A DNA stretch of 64,000 nt from Microcystis aeruginosa FD4 (GTDB taxonomy: Bacteria > Cyanobacteriota > Cyanobacteriia > Cyanobacteriales > Microcystaceae), in assembly GCF_009792235.1 (NCBI RefSeq), contig NZ_CP046973.1, positions 1,240,001 to 1,304,000 on the forward strand, in the 5' to 3' direction. The notes beneath the pieces are model-generated. The model was not told the origin of the DNA. It ran no database searches and saw only the letters and a program-made list of their open reading frames with translations. A program made the translations under genes and the position numbers. Shown piece by piece: positions 25,239-34,168 of the stretch (the first letter of the stretch is position 1; every line of letters begins with the position of its first letter).

Positions 25239-25820
25239 ATGGACGGGATGACCTTTTTTCAGAAAAGTGCGGGACAGTGGAAATCTCAGCGCACCACCCA
25301 TCATTTACCCTTTCGACGCTCAGAAACCGGCGATTCCGAGATTTATGTGGAAGCTTTAAGCGCCGATAACCCGAAAATTATCGCTATCTGTGAAATGCAC
25401 GAAGTCGATCCCGCTAAGACTGTGGGGGGTGCCTTTGTCAGTTGGGATGGTTCGATGCAGTGGGACAAAGAAGACGAAAATCATCAAGGAACCACCGTTT
25501 TTGCGCTAATTCCCGACGAAGATAATCCCCAAGCTGGTGTTCTGTTGCGGGAGCGAGGTTATGCGGAAATCGTTCCCGTGGCGGGCCGTTATCACATTGA
25601 TGAACAGGAAGGTTTAGTCTTAATTACAGAATACGAAACAATGACCTCGATCGAGCGTTTCTGGTTTGCCGATGCCGATTTACGTCTCCGCACTAGCACA
25701 GTTCAACGTTTTGGCGGTTTTAATACGGCCACTTTCTGTGCTGAATCCCGCAATCAGTCATCGGAGTCAGTCTCTAGTGATTCCCCCGAACCGTCATCCT
25801 ATTCGATTAGTGGCTGGTAA
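25239..25820 (+). CDS. cpcS: CpcS/CpeS-type phycobiliprotein lyase
   Basis: 193 residues. MTFFQKSAGQWKSQRTTHHL, then an eight-strand lipocalin-like body with LRERGYAEIVPVAGRYHID and ERFWFADADLRLRTSTV. These are hallmarks of CpcS lyases, which attach phycocyanobilin to Cys84-type sites of phycobiliproteins. It is near the linker gene cpcG but separated by 360 bases of repeats. The last residues after NQSSESVSSDSPEP are low complexity. Confidence 0.9.
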   Translation: MDGMTFFQKSAGQWKSQRTTHHLPFRRSETGDSEIYVEALSADNPKIIAICEMHEVDPAKTVGGAFVSWDGSMQWDKEDENHQGTTVFALIPDEDNPQAGVLLRERGYAEIVPVAGRYHIDEQEGLVLITEYETMTSIERFWFADADLRLRTSTVQRFGGFNTATFCAESRNQSSESVSSDSPEPSSYSISGW

Positions 25821-25825
25821 ATTTA

Positions 25826-26052
25826 GGAGACAGGAGACAGGAGACAGGAGATGGGGAGATGGGGAAATGGGGAAATGGGGAAATGGGGAAATTCAACTAA
25901 TACCCCAACACCCCCCGCAACGCGCACGCAGTGACCACCCCAACCCCCAACACCCTAAAACCCCAACCCCCAACACCCTAAAACCCCAACCCCCAACACC
26001 CTAAAACCCCAACCCCCAACACCCTAAAACCCCAACCCCCAACCCCCAAAAT
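25826..26052. repeat. G-rich and C-rich minisatellites
   Basis: A GGAGACA array and GGGGAAAT array (25826-25890) are followed by repeats of about 21 bases built from CCCCAACCCCCAACACCCTAAAA. The gap 25821-26180 between cpcS and cpcG holds nothing else apart from the cpcG leader. Confidence 0.85.
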
Positions 26053-26180
26053 CCCGGATGGTAAACAAGTTTTCTTAACAATTGTAAGAATTTTTAATAT
26101 TTCTTTTCTAGTTGGCACTTACTCCCTTATCATTATGAGGAAAGTTTTTTAAGCATTTCTAAGGATACGGAGGTTTACCC

Positions 26181-26933
26181 TTGGCCATTCCTCTTTTAAA
26201 TTACGCCCCCAAGTCCCAAAACGTGCGGGTAGCTGGTTATGATGTCGGTGGAGACGAAAAACCGAAAGTTTACACGACGGAAAATGTCCTCTCCCCTACC
26301 GACCTGGACGATTTAATCGAAGCCGCTTACCGTCAGATTTTCTTCCATGCCTTCAAATGGGATCGGGAACCCTTCCTCGAATCCCAATTACGCAATGGAC
26401 AATTATCGGTGCGGGATTTCATTCGTGGCCTACTGTTATCGAAAACCTTCTATAACAGTTTCTACGAGAAAAACAGCAACTATCGCTTTGTCGAACAGGT
26501 AGTACAAAGAGTTCTCGGTCGCGATGTCTATAGCGAAAGAGAAAAAATTGCTTGGTCGATTGTCGTTGCCACCAAAGGTATTCAAGGTTTTGTCGATCAA
26601 CTGCTCAACAGTGACGAGTATCTGCAAAGCTTTGGTTATGATACCGTTCCCTACCAACGTCGTCGCACCCTGGCCAGCCGCGAAATCGGTGAACGTCCCT
26701 TCAACATCACCTCGCCTCGCTACGATGGCTACTATCGTGGTATTTTGGGCTTCCCCCAAATCGTTTGGCAGAATGCTGTCCGTCGCTATGTTCCCCAAGA
26801 GCAAAAACCCAAAGCTGGCGATCCTTCCAGCTTCTTGGCTATGGCCCGGGGTCTCGGTAGCGCCAAAGGCAATCCTGTACCAAGAGTCTCCGCTATGAAT
26901 ATTAACATCGAGGCTTCTGTACCCCGTCGTTAA
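26181..26933 (+). CDS. cpcG: phycobilisome rod-core linker polypeptide
   Basis: 250 residues from TTG at 26181, with ACGGAGG upstream. The linker domain (about 15-170) has [37 protein letters not shown], and [12 protein letters not shown]. CpcG joins phycocyanin rods to the allophycocyanin core. The C-terminal segment (about 190-250) lacks a hydrophobic anchor, which fits CpcG1 rather than the membrane-bound CpcG2/CpcL. A hairpin-rich region follows. Confidence 0.93.
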   Translation: MAIPLLNYAPKSQNVRVAGYDVGGDEKPKVYTTENVLSPTDLDDLIEAAYRQIFFHAFKWDREPFLESQLRNGQLSVRDFIRGLLLSKTFYNSFYEKNSNYRFVEQVVQRVLGRDVYSEREKIAWSIVVATKGIQGFVDQLLNSDEYLQSFGYDTVPYQRRRTLASREIGERPFNITSPRYDGYYRGILGFPQIVWQNAVRRYVPQEQKPKAGDPSSFLAMARGLGSAKGNPVPRVSAMNINIEASVPRR

Positions 26934-27022
26934 TTTTTAGCTCAACCTGCCGGGGAGAGTCCCTAATTGGCAGAATGACCCCCGAACCATAATCAGGTTA
27001 TTCTGTGAATTGGTGGCTCTCC

Positions 27023-28093
27023 CTATGGGGTGGCTCCTGAAATAATCCCCCCACCGAGGACGATTTCCCCTTCATAAATCACGGCTGCCTGGCCCGGGGT
27101 GATGCTAAATTGTGGTTGATCAAAAACCAGTTTCACTTGATTATTTTCTAGGGGAATAACATTGACGGGAACAGCCGGAGAACGATAACGGACCTGTACC
27201 TGCGCGCGGATAGGGGTGGTGGGTTCAGCAATAGAAACCCAGTTCATCCGTCCGACAAGACAATCGGCACTAACGGCACTTTCGCGATTACCGACGATAA
27301 CCCGATTCATGACGGGATCGAGTTTTACCACATAGAGGGGTTCGGCGGCGGCAATGCCGATGCCTTTGCGTTGTCCGATCGTATAATGATGGATACCGCT
27401 ATGTTTACCCAAAACTTTGCCATCGAGATCGACGATATCGCCCTCACTAACGGCGATATACTTATCCAAGAACGATCGCATAGTTCCGTGAGCTTCAATC
27501 AAGCATAAATCCTGACTATCGGGTTTATCTGCCGTTTTTAAGCCGAATTCTTGGGCAATTCTGCGGGTTTCTGCCTTGGTTTGTTCTCCCAAGGGAAATA
27601 AAGTCCCCCGCAGTACATCTTGAGTGAGATCATAGAGAAAATAGGATTGATCTTTATTTTTATCGACGGCGCGCAGCAGTTGATAACGGTTGTTTTCAGG
27701 AGAAAAACGAATTCTAGCGTAGTGACCGGTGGCAATAGTGTCCGTTTCTAAGGTTTCCCTAGCATAATGCAGCATCGGACCAAATTTTACCGCTTTATTG
27801 CACTGAGAACAGGGCAGCGGTGTGATTCCCGCTTCGTAACCAGAAACTAGATAATCAATAATTTCTTTTTGGAAAAGCTCGCGACTATCGACGATATGAT
27901 GGGGAACCCCCAACTGCTCACAAATAAAGGCCGCATCTACCATTCCCTCGGAGCAGCATTGACCTTTACCCTTCATTAACCACAGGGTCAAGCCAATAAC
28001 ATCATAACCTTGAGCGTGTAGAGCGGCAGCGGCAACTGAGCTATCTACTCCCCCCGATAGACCGACAACAACTTTCCCCATAAATCTCGTCAT
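27023..28093 (-). CDS. mnmA: tRNA 2-thiouridylase
   Basis: 356 residues. The PP-loop is [16 protein letters not shown], the catalytic Cys pair lies in [12 protein letters not shown] and DLCLIEAHG, and the TGHYAR motif is intact. MnmA adds sulfur to the wobble uridine of tRNA-Lys, -Glu and -Gln. The first methionine may be M5 ([10 protein letters not shown]). The gene is monocistronic and divergent from the SPOR-domain gene. Confidence 0.95.
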   Translation of the reverse strand: MTRFMGKVVVGLSGGVDSSVAAAALHAQGYDVIGLTLWLMKGKGQCCSEGMVDAAFICEQLGVPHHIVDSRELFQKEIIDYLVSGYEAGITPLPCSQCNKAVKFGPMLHYARETLETDTIATGHYARIRFSPENNRYQLLRAVDKNKDQSYFLYDLTQDVLRGTLFPLGEQTKAETRRIAQEFGLKTADKPDSQDLCLIEAHGTMRSFLDKYIAVSEGDIVDLDGKVLGKHSGIHHYTIGQRKGIGIAAAEPLYVVKLDPVMNRVIVGNRESAVSADCLVGRMNWVSIAEPTTPIRAQVQVRYRSPAVPVNVIPLENNQVKLVFDQPQFSITPGQAAVIYEGEIVLGGGIISGATP

Positions 28094-28183
28094 GATTTTT
28101 AACCAATATACTTTCTAGACTAGCATCTCCTCCTTTAAAATTTGGACATGATGTACCCAAATTTCGTGTGAGGACAAGCCAGC

Positions 28184-28828
28184 ATGATGAGAACAAACCT
28201 ACTGTTTTTCTCGGCTTTATTTTGGTTAAAAGTCGGGATAATCGCTCAAGGAACGCTGCTGCTAAAAGCAAACTTATCTTTTGCCCAGAATGTTTATCCC
28301 GGTCGTCGTTTGCCTCCACCACCGGCGGTGAGACAACCAACTAAACGTTCAGACAGTCCCAGTGCTGTTAATTGTTCCCAATGTCCACCCTTAAATTTGC
28401 CCCCGGTTAATTCTCCTTCAGTTAACCCCCCGGTGGCTGCCCCGGTTTCCGGTAATCAACCCCTGAGAGAATACGTTTTTCAAGCCCCCGCTCCCGTGCG
28501 TCCTGCCAATGCTACGGTGGTTAATAATAATAATCGTCAAACTGTCAATCCACCAGCCCCCACACCGCAAAATCGCGCCAATAAACCCCCTTCTCCCCCA
28601 CCACAGCAGCGGGTTATTGCTACTAATCAACTCTTTCGTGTTGAAGTTAGGAGTAATAGTGCAGAAGCGTTGGCAAAAATTAAAGAAATTGAACCCCTCG
28701 CATTTATCCGCACGGGAGAAAATGTTATTCAAGCGGGGTTATTTCAGCAACAATACCAAGCTAAACAACGGGTGCAAGAGTTGACTAAACAGGGTTTTAG
28801 CGCTCAGATTATTACCCTCAATAATTAG
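28184..28828 (+). CDS. secreted proline-rich protein with a SPOR-like domain
   Basis: 214 residues. A signal peptide (LLFFSALFWLKVGIIAQGTL) is followed by a Pro/Asn-rich linker to about residue 140. The C-terminal 65 residues (QLFRVEVRSNSAEALAKIKE, then VIQAGLFQQQYQAKQRVQEL) have the SPOR pattern, a peptidoglycan-binding fold of 70-80 residues. Role in cell-wall binding is inferred. The TAG stop merges with a MITE end (TAGGGTTTACTGAA). Confidence 0.75.
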   Translation: MMRTNLLFFSALFWLKVGIIAQGTLLLKANLSFAQNVYPGRRLPPPPAVRQPTKRSDSPSAVNCSQCPPLNLPPVNSPSVNPPVAAPVSGNQPLREYVFQAPAPVRPANATVVNNNNRQTVNPPAPTPQNRANKPPSPPPQQRVIATNQLFRVEVRSNSAEALAKIKEIEPLAFIRTGENVIQAGLFQQQYQAKQRVQELTKQGFSAQIITLNN

Positions 28829-28855
28829 GGTTTACTGAAAAAGTCTGTTGGTGGG
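28829..28855. repeat. solo end of the 213-bp MITE family
   Basis: GGGTTTACTGAAAAAGTCTG matches a terminal repeat in inverse order and has no partner. The stop codon of the SPOR-domain gene spans the joint. Confidence 0.5.
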
Positions 28856-28964
28856 GTTAGGAGTCGGTTGTCAGGAGACAGGAGTCAGTAGTCAGTAGTC
28901 AAGAGAATTAAGAATGAACGATAGCTTCATGCCTATTTTTCCTATTTTTGAACTCTCAAAAGTT

Positions 28965-29226
28965 AAGGGACTTGCGTGGGAATAATATCCCAGCTTTGAA
29001 AATCGCTCTGTAGAAGAATCAGACCAGCCAGATGGCATATTATCAAAGCGCAAGTCCCTTATTGGAAGGGGGCTCTCGAAGGCTCTCCCCCTACTTAGGG
29101 TGATCAGCAAACCCCCTCCGCGCGGAGGGCGCAGGTTCCTTGCGCCCCGACAGTAAAGGATTTTGTCCACAATGTAGGGGCGAACTGCGTTCGCCCAAAA
29201 GGTACATTATCAAAGCGCAAGTCCCT
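28965..29226. repeat. element with AAGGGACTTGCG ends
   Basis: AAGGGACTTGCG (28965) faces CGCAAGTCCCTT (29049-29060), delimiting 96 bases. A third copy, CGCAAGTCCCT, lies at 29216-29226 behind a segment with GTAGGGGCGAACTGCG. This suggests nested or composite insertion. The gap 28829-29318 has no gene. Confidence 0.6.
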
Positions 29227-29318
29227 ATTATGCAATAAGTCTCTAGGATTTCAGATAATCTCGATCGAATCTCTTGCCTCTCGTCCATCCTAACCAAGAA
29301 GTTAATTTTACCCTATTA

Positions 29319-29737
29319 ACTCACCGTTCGCTCATTTCTCGGCTCTTCTAGGTTCTGTGTGATAAGGTTTACTTACATAGGATCGATCAATCTTTGTGTC
29401 CTTTGTGTCTTTGTGGTTCGTTCCAACCCCTCGCTAGGACGAATGTATCTTAAGAATACATTTTACCCACCAAACCCAAGAGAGCCATTTCTCGAACCGA
29501 AAATTTGGTAAATTGTCTCAAATGCAGTCTAGCAAACGCATTGATTGTTCTATTCGGACATTTGTTAGTACAAAAAGACCATTTTGAGGTTAACGAATTG
29601 ATTAGGGTTTGAGCGAGCCAATTGGAGATCGCACTTTCGGCACTGTTCTACTTACCTTATTTGCTAAAAAGCATACCATTATAAAGGTAAAAGCAATTTT
29701 AAAACCCTTGCCTTAAAAAATTAAGCGAACAATGAGT
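29319..29737. repeat. left inverted-repeat arm (interrupted)
   Basis: Pairs with 31495-31759. After the first 23 bases it is interrupted by a 144-base insertion (29342-29485) flanked by CATTTCTCG on both sides. The arm then continues to AAGCGAACAATGAGT at 29737. Without the insertion and duplicate it is about 266 bases. Confidence 0.8.
29342..29485. mobile_element. 144-bp MITE inserted in the arm
   Basis: Flanked by nine-base direct repeats CATTTCTCG (29333-29341 and 29486-29494). Ends GCTCTTCTAGGTT and AACCCAAGAGAGC are imperfect inverted repeats (10 of 13). The second arm lacks it, so the unfilled site is visible in the same window. Nine-base duplications are typical of IS4-type transposition. 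Confidence 0.75.
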
Positions 29738-30322
29738 CAGTACTTTAACAAGCTCACTAACATGAACGCTCGGTCGAACGCTGATCTCACGGCCAAAGCC
29801 TGCTCGTGGTGTAAAATCTTTGTAGGAACTAGACAAAGGAGTATTTGAAGCTAACACTTCAATTCAAGCAAATTTTGTAGAAATATAACTATCGTAGGGC
29901 ATACGAAAAGTAACGCTTAGGGAGAGAACCACATCTGGATTGGATAACGCAAGGAACATCTAATTTGAGTGGACTCGTTGAACTAAGAATCCCTCGCTTT
30001 TAGTGACGGGATTGTCAAATGACCATATAAATGGTCGCTGACCCTGACGCACGATGGAGACATAAACCCCAACACCAAAGTTGGCAAAACTACCCGCGCA
30101 AAGGGGAAGTAAAATTGTTAGACAACCCGATGTGCAACTAAAAACTACAGAATCAAGGTTCCCGAGGATGCTTTATCTGTGCTGATTTCTGAGAGCCTTG
30201 TAAATCAAGACTAAAAATATAGTTGAACACGGGATTAGACAGGGAAAAGAGGAGGGGCAATGGGCTAAAGTGGTTTAGCCTATCCTGTTCCCAAAAAACC
30301 GAAGAAAATATGGAGATTTTGG
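29738..30322 (+). other. gene-free stretch with a tnpB-type right end
   Basis: No ORF is supported. At 29989-30018 a hairpin (ATCCCTCGCTTTTAGTGACGG and on) is followed by GATTGTCAA, the usual closing motif of tnpB guide RNAs. The bases before it show no coherent TnpB frame. The remainder up to 30322 is probably the leader and promoter of the DUF900 gene. Confidence 0.35.
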
Positions 30323-31372
30323 ATGACGACGATTTACTTTGCTACAAACCGCAACCTGGTTACCTCAAATGATTTAGAGGCGGGTTTTGACTTCGGGAGT
30401 ACCTTTAGTCAGGATGGACTGGCTAACTTGCGTTTTGGAAAAGCCGAGGTAACGGGTGAGAACTTTTCTCAGTATCAAATCCAAGTTGCCCCAGAAAATC
30501 TGCTGGGTGATCCGCCCGTTTTGGGCAGTCAGGAGATCGCCTTGCAAGTCCGCAAACAGATGATCGAGAATGCGGAAGATACATTGATCTTCATTCACGG
30601 CTTCAACGTTTCATTTCGGAGCGCTCTAACGGCTGCGGCTCAACTGCACCAAGTGTTGACTGCCAGAGACCCTGGCGATACCGAGCCTCCCCTCAAATTG
30701 AATATATGTTTGTTTTCCTGGCCTTCAGACGGTGCGCTTCTGTTTTCCGATCCGAGAGCCGCCAATGCGATCGCTTACAAGAATGATCGCCTGGATGCCG
30801 CCGCTTCTGGGGCGGCATTTGCCCGCGGCTTCCTCAAAGTTGCCGATTTCATTAATCAGACTGAGGCGCGGTGCCAACAGAGACTTCATCTCACTGCCCA
30901 CAGCATGGGCAATTATGTCTTGCGCCATGCTCTACAGGAATTGAAAAGGCAAGTCGGCAACCAACTGCCCAGACTGTTCGATCAGGTTCTGATGATGGCA
31001 GCCGATGAGGATGATGATGCTTTCGATCTCGACTACAAATTGTTGTCTCTGTCCCGGATCACCCGCCGGACAAGTGTCTATTTCAACCGCAACGACCTCG
31101 CTCTTTGGGCCAGTGATAAGCTTAAGGGTAATACCGCCCGTCTGGGGACAGATGGTCCAATCCAGCCTCGACAACTTCCTCGCAATGTCTATCCGATCGA
31201 TTGTACCCGCGTGGTATCTCGTTTTACAGATCCTTCAGAGCATGGCTATTATCTGAATGTCCCTCGGGTTGTCAGGGATATGCGTCTAGTATTAGGGAAT
31301 CAAATTCCCCCCGATGAAATTCCAGGTCGGAAGTACGTCGCTGAAACTAATCGCTATCGACTCCTAGAATGA
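30323..31372 (+). CDS. DUF900-type alpha/beta hydrolase
   Basis: 349 residues. TTIYFATNRNL opens the protein, LIFIHGFNVSFRSAL gives the oxyanion strand, and LHLTAHSMGNYVLRHAL carries the nucleophile Ser (AHSMG). A catalytic His is likely in SEHGYYLN. This fits DUF900, esterase-like enzymes of unknown substrate. Base composition appears higher in GC than the neighbours, and the gene lies alone inside a long inverted repeat, both suggesting acquisition. Confidence 0.8.
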   Translation: MTTIYFATNRNLVTSNDLEAGFDFGSTFSQDGLANLRFGKAEVTGENFSQYQIQVAPENLLGDPPVLGSQEIALQVRKQMIENAEDTLIFIHGFNVSFRSALTAAAQLHQVLTARDPGDTEPPLKLNICLFSWPSDGALLFSDPRAANAIAYKNDRLDAAASGAAFARGFLKVADFINQTEARCQQRLHLTAHSMGNYVLRHALQELKRQVGNQLPRLFDQVLMMAADEDDDAFDLDYKLLSLSRITRRTSVYFNRNDLALWASDKLKGNTARLGTDGPIQPRQLPRNVYPIDCTRVVSRFTDPSEHGYYLNVPRVVRDMRLVLGNQIPPDEIPGRKYVAETNRYRLLE

Positions 31373-31494
31373 GTGAAGTTTAATTTACTGCCCTAAAATG
31401 CAAACGCCTATCACAAAGGTTTTAAAGTGATTGGGAGATTTGACTTTATCTTAGCGTCAGCAGAAGTCCCATACTCCGCAGTCTAAGTGTCACA

Positions 31495-31759
31495 ACTCAT
31501 TGTTCGCTTAATTTTTTAAGGGAAGGGTTTTAAAATTGCTGTTACCTTTATACTGTATGCTTTTTAGCGAATAAGGTAGGTAGAACAGTGTCGAGAGTGC
31601 GATCTCCAATTGGCTCGCTCAAACCCCAATCAATTCGTTAACCTCAAAATGGTCTTTTTGTACTAACAAATATCCGAGTAGAACAATCAATGCGTTTGCC
31701 AGACTGCACTTAAGACAATTTACCAAATTTTCGGTTCGAGAAATGAGCGAACGGTGAGT
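31495..31759. repeat. right inverted-repeat arm
   Basis: The 265-base inverse copy of the left arm, without the 144-base insertion. It ends seven bases before the stop codon of the minus-strand hydrolase gene at 31766. No intact ORF is seen in the arm. Confidence 0.8.
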
Positions 31760-31765
31760 AATTAC

Positions 31766-32743
31766 TTAGCACACAGAGTTAATTTTGTCAAGCAAAATTT
31801 TGACCGCATCGATCATCACATCCGGTTGATCCATCCAGACAAAATGACTACTTTTATCCGCTTGTATTTCCATAAAATCTCCGGATAACTTGCCTAATTC
31901 TAGGTGCATCTCCTCCCGGAGTTGATTGGCACTTTTGAGGGGAATAAAGCGAGTCCAAAGGGAAGGTTTAAAAAAAGAATTAGCTTTAATACTAACTATC
32001 GGTAAATTGCCGAAATTGTTAGCCTCACTTACCTGACGAGCGCTTTGGTCGAGATTAAGCATTTCTCTACTCATCGTCATCCAGTGTTTAGCGCGACAGA
32101 AAGAACGCTTAACTCGATCACAAGAATCTAGGGAAAAGCGACGCAATTCTGGTTTTAATAATTCAAAAACTCCCAGAACTCTCAGAACTCGTATAATGCC
32201 TAAAATTGAGCCGATAATCGACATCAAAAATCCAGAGATGAAAAATAATTTTAATGCCTTTAATGCTGGCGACATTTTCAGCATTCCTTTCTCATGTAAA
32301 CCGTCGGTGAGTACCAAACCCACTACTTTTTCTGGGAAGAGATGAGCATACAGTCGAACATTATAACTGCCAAAAGAATCACCAATTAAAATATAAGGCG
32401 GTTCTATTTTTGCTTGGGTGAGTAATTGATCTAATTCCTGAACAATTTGGTAGCTAGTCCGGGGATATGGACTAGAATCGCTCCAACCATAACCCGCTCG
32501 ATCATAAATACAAACCCTAGCCAATTGTGACAATTCTTCTAGCAAAAAGTATCCCTCAATTCCCCCTAAACTAGGGTCAATAATAATAGTGGGACTAGCC
32601 TCTCCCGCTAGACAAAAATGTCGGCGATATTTACCCACATTAATCAAATTACCCGGAGGGGCTTTTTGTTCTTCTAACCAAACAGATAGCGTCTGATAAA
32701 TTGTCGTCGCTACTAGGATAATTCCTCGAATTGATAAAGACAT
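31766..32743 (-). CDS. alpha/beta hydrolase
   Basis: 325 residues. It has a hydrophobic N-terminus (SIRGIILVATTIYQTL), the oxyanion region TIIIDPSLGG, ARVCIYDRAGYGWS, the nucleophile elbow ILIGDSFGSYNVRL and a C-terminal His in DKSSHFVWMD. These residues complete a Ser-Asp-His triad. Substrate unknown. A long lid insertion lies at about 170-240. The gene is separate in sequence from the DUF900 gene, although neighbouring. Confidence 0.8.
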   Translation of the reverse strand: MSLSIRGIILVATTIYQTLSVWLEEQKAPPGNLINVGKYRRHFCLAGEASPTIIIDPSLGGIEGYFLLEELSQLARVCIYDRAGYGWSDSSPYPRTSYQIVQELDQLLTQAKIEPPYILIGDSFGSYNVRLYAHLFPEKVVGLVLTDGLHEKGMLKMSPALKALKLFFISGFLMSIIGSILGIIRVLRVLGVFELLKPELRRFSLDSCDRVKRSFCRAKHWMTMSREMLNLDQSARQVSEANNFGNLPIVSIKANSFFKPSLWTRFIPLKSANQLREEMHLELGKLSGDFMEIQADKSSHFVWMDQPDVMIDAVKILLDKINSVC

Positions 32744-32959
32744 AACTATACCTCTTGTAAAAATAAAAAATTGTCGGCTCTCTTGGAGTTATGGTGATAA
32801 GCTTATCTTATCGAAGAAAGGGCGTACGCTATACGCCCCTACCAACGGGTTAAAACCACGTTGCGTAGCGTCTTTTTAGCTGACCAGAACTTGAATTTCT
32901 GGGGACGAGTCAAAACGCCCCTAGACACTCGACTTAAATTAAAATTAAGTGTTGTGCTT

Positions 32960-33014
32960 AAGTGGGTGGGTGGAATTAAATATAAGATGAACATAGGTTG
33001 GGCTTCGGCCGTGA
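32960..33014. repeat. 55-bp repeat, copy 2
   Basis: Matches 20259-20313. It replaces the end of the tnpB relic, so its insertion or recombination postdates that gene. The flanking 32744-32944 holds no gene, only a GGGCGTATAGCGTACGCCC palindrome. Confidence 0.7.
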
Positions 33015-33461
33015 ACCGTTTCAATAAACTCAATACCATATTGTTCACACAATTGTCTAATGCGTTCTTTGAGTTTTGCTGTCGGAATTGAAACAAAAGA
33101 TTGATGATTATTTTTGCCTAAATTACATTCTTGTTTTTGTTCTTTGTTCCATCCAAAAACAACCACTCCAATTTGATGCTCAAGACAGTAATTAATAACA
33201 AGTCTAGCTGCTTTATTAACAGCATCTCTCATTTGTCGATTGCGCTTTTCTGTGATTTTAGCGAGTTGGGTTGACCAAAATCCTTGAGGTTTTCCGTTCG
33301 GCTGACGCTCACGGCAGAAGCCTTCTTTGAGAGTAGCTACCTGTTTGTTGTACCAACGATTAACAGACTTAAGATGCCTTCCATCAATTATAAAGCTAGT
33401 ACCGAGACTAGAAACTCCTGTTAGCCAATTGTTTAATCCTAGGTCTAAGCCTAGCACATTA

Positions 33462-33633
33462 AGTATCTAAGCACAATTAATTACACATCTAAGCCACTAC
33501 TCCGTCAGACTGCTGCTGTGATCAGTAAACAGTGAACTGAAAACTCAAATCCGATCCCTAATAGCTGTCTTGTGAGTCTCGGAGTCTCGGAGTCTCGGAG
33601 TCTCGACTAGGAAATTAATTTTGCACGACTACT
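33462..33633. mobile_element. 172-bp MITE with TA duplication
   Basis: Ends AGTATCTAAGCACAATTAAT and ATTAATTTTGCACGACTACT are imperfect inverted repeats (about 16 of 21). TA stands on both sides (33460-33461, 33634-33635). The interior has four GAGTCTCG units. It interrupts a tnpB relic, and removing it with one TA restores the reading frame. Such TA sites are typical of IS630/Tc1-type transposases. Confidence 0.8.
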
Positions 33634-33895
33634 TATCAGGATTGACCTCAATCTCGACTGGTTTACTCTCATAAACAAACTCAACATAAAAACAATGATT
33701 TCTGGGCAGTATTCTTAATTCCTTAATTTCTTGAAATCTCAAATTGGAGGGCATTGGCAAATAGAAGCTATCAAGTCCAAACCATTGCTTAACAGTTTTT
33801 CCTCAAGGGATTCTAATTTGATTATCAACCAATTTTAGGGCTTGTTTAGGATAGGCTACAGGACAGATACCTTCTTTTTTTTCTGTATTTAGGTA

Positions 33896-34108
33896 GGGCT
33901 GGCTGAATAAATCTAAAAACCTTGTTGGGTAAGACTTTTAGACTTTTTTTCCTCAAAAAGTGCCAACCATTGGAGTGATCGGGGGGAAATTTAGGCACTT
34001 TTTCCCTGAAAATTAGGTAATTGGCCACCTCAAAACTGGTAAAACCCCACACCCCACACCCCACACCCCACACCCTGCCACCACCGAAAAACTTTTTGCC
34101 GCAAACCC
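33896..34108. mobile_element. 213-bp MITE, copy B
   Basis: Begins GGGCTGGCTGAATAA and ends TTTTTGCCGCAAACCC. The duplication TAGGTA is at 33890-33895 and 34109-34114. Same length as copies A and D. It lies just beyond the 5' break of the tnpB relic. Confidence 0.85.
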
Positions 34109-34168
34109 TAGGTAGATGAGGCTTATTTTTTACCCACATCATACCTGGACGATGTGGGCTAAATCGGG

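Larger units (their letters stand above)
29319..31759. mobile_element. 2.4-kb unit bounded by long inverted repeats
   Basis: The outer arms start with ACTCACCGTTCGCTCATTTC on each side, in opposite orientation, and are about 265 bases long and about 95% alike by eye. Between them lies one gene (30323-31372, DUF900 hydrolase) and a tnpB-type relic end. No transposase is found inside. It could be a passenger unit mobilised in trans or two copies of one MITE that captured DNA. Confidence 0.55.
32945..33890 (-). pseudogene. tnpB relic split by two insertions
   Basis: Two minus-strand pieces fit one TnpB. The 5' piece (33636-33890) has KQWFGLDSFYLPMPSNLRF, LRILPRNHCFYVEFVYES and EVNPD, with a TGA inside. 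The 3' piece (32945-33457) starts VLGLDLGLNNWLTG, the RuvC-I Asp, and continues to GIEFIETVHGRSPTYVH, where a 55-bp repeat cuts it off before the zinc finger. A TA-flanked MITE (33462-33633) separates the pieces; removing it joins EVNPD-N-VLGLD. Confidence 0.8.

Noticed and set aside
31495..31759. Coding remnant of a transposase in the long inverted repeat
   Set aside because: All frames are interrupted and no DDE, DEDD or HUH motif could be read, so it is reported only as a repeat.
34133..34158. Terminator after the universal stress gene (CCCACATC/GATGTGGG)
   Set aside because: The stem is good, but the T-run lies on the wrong side for minus-strand transcription.
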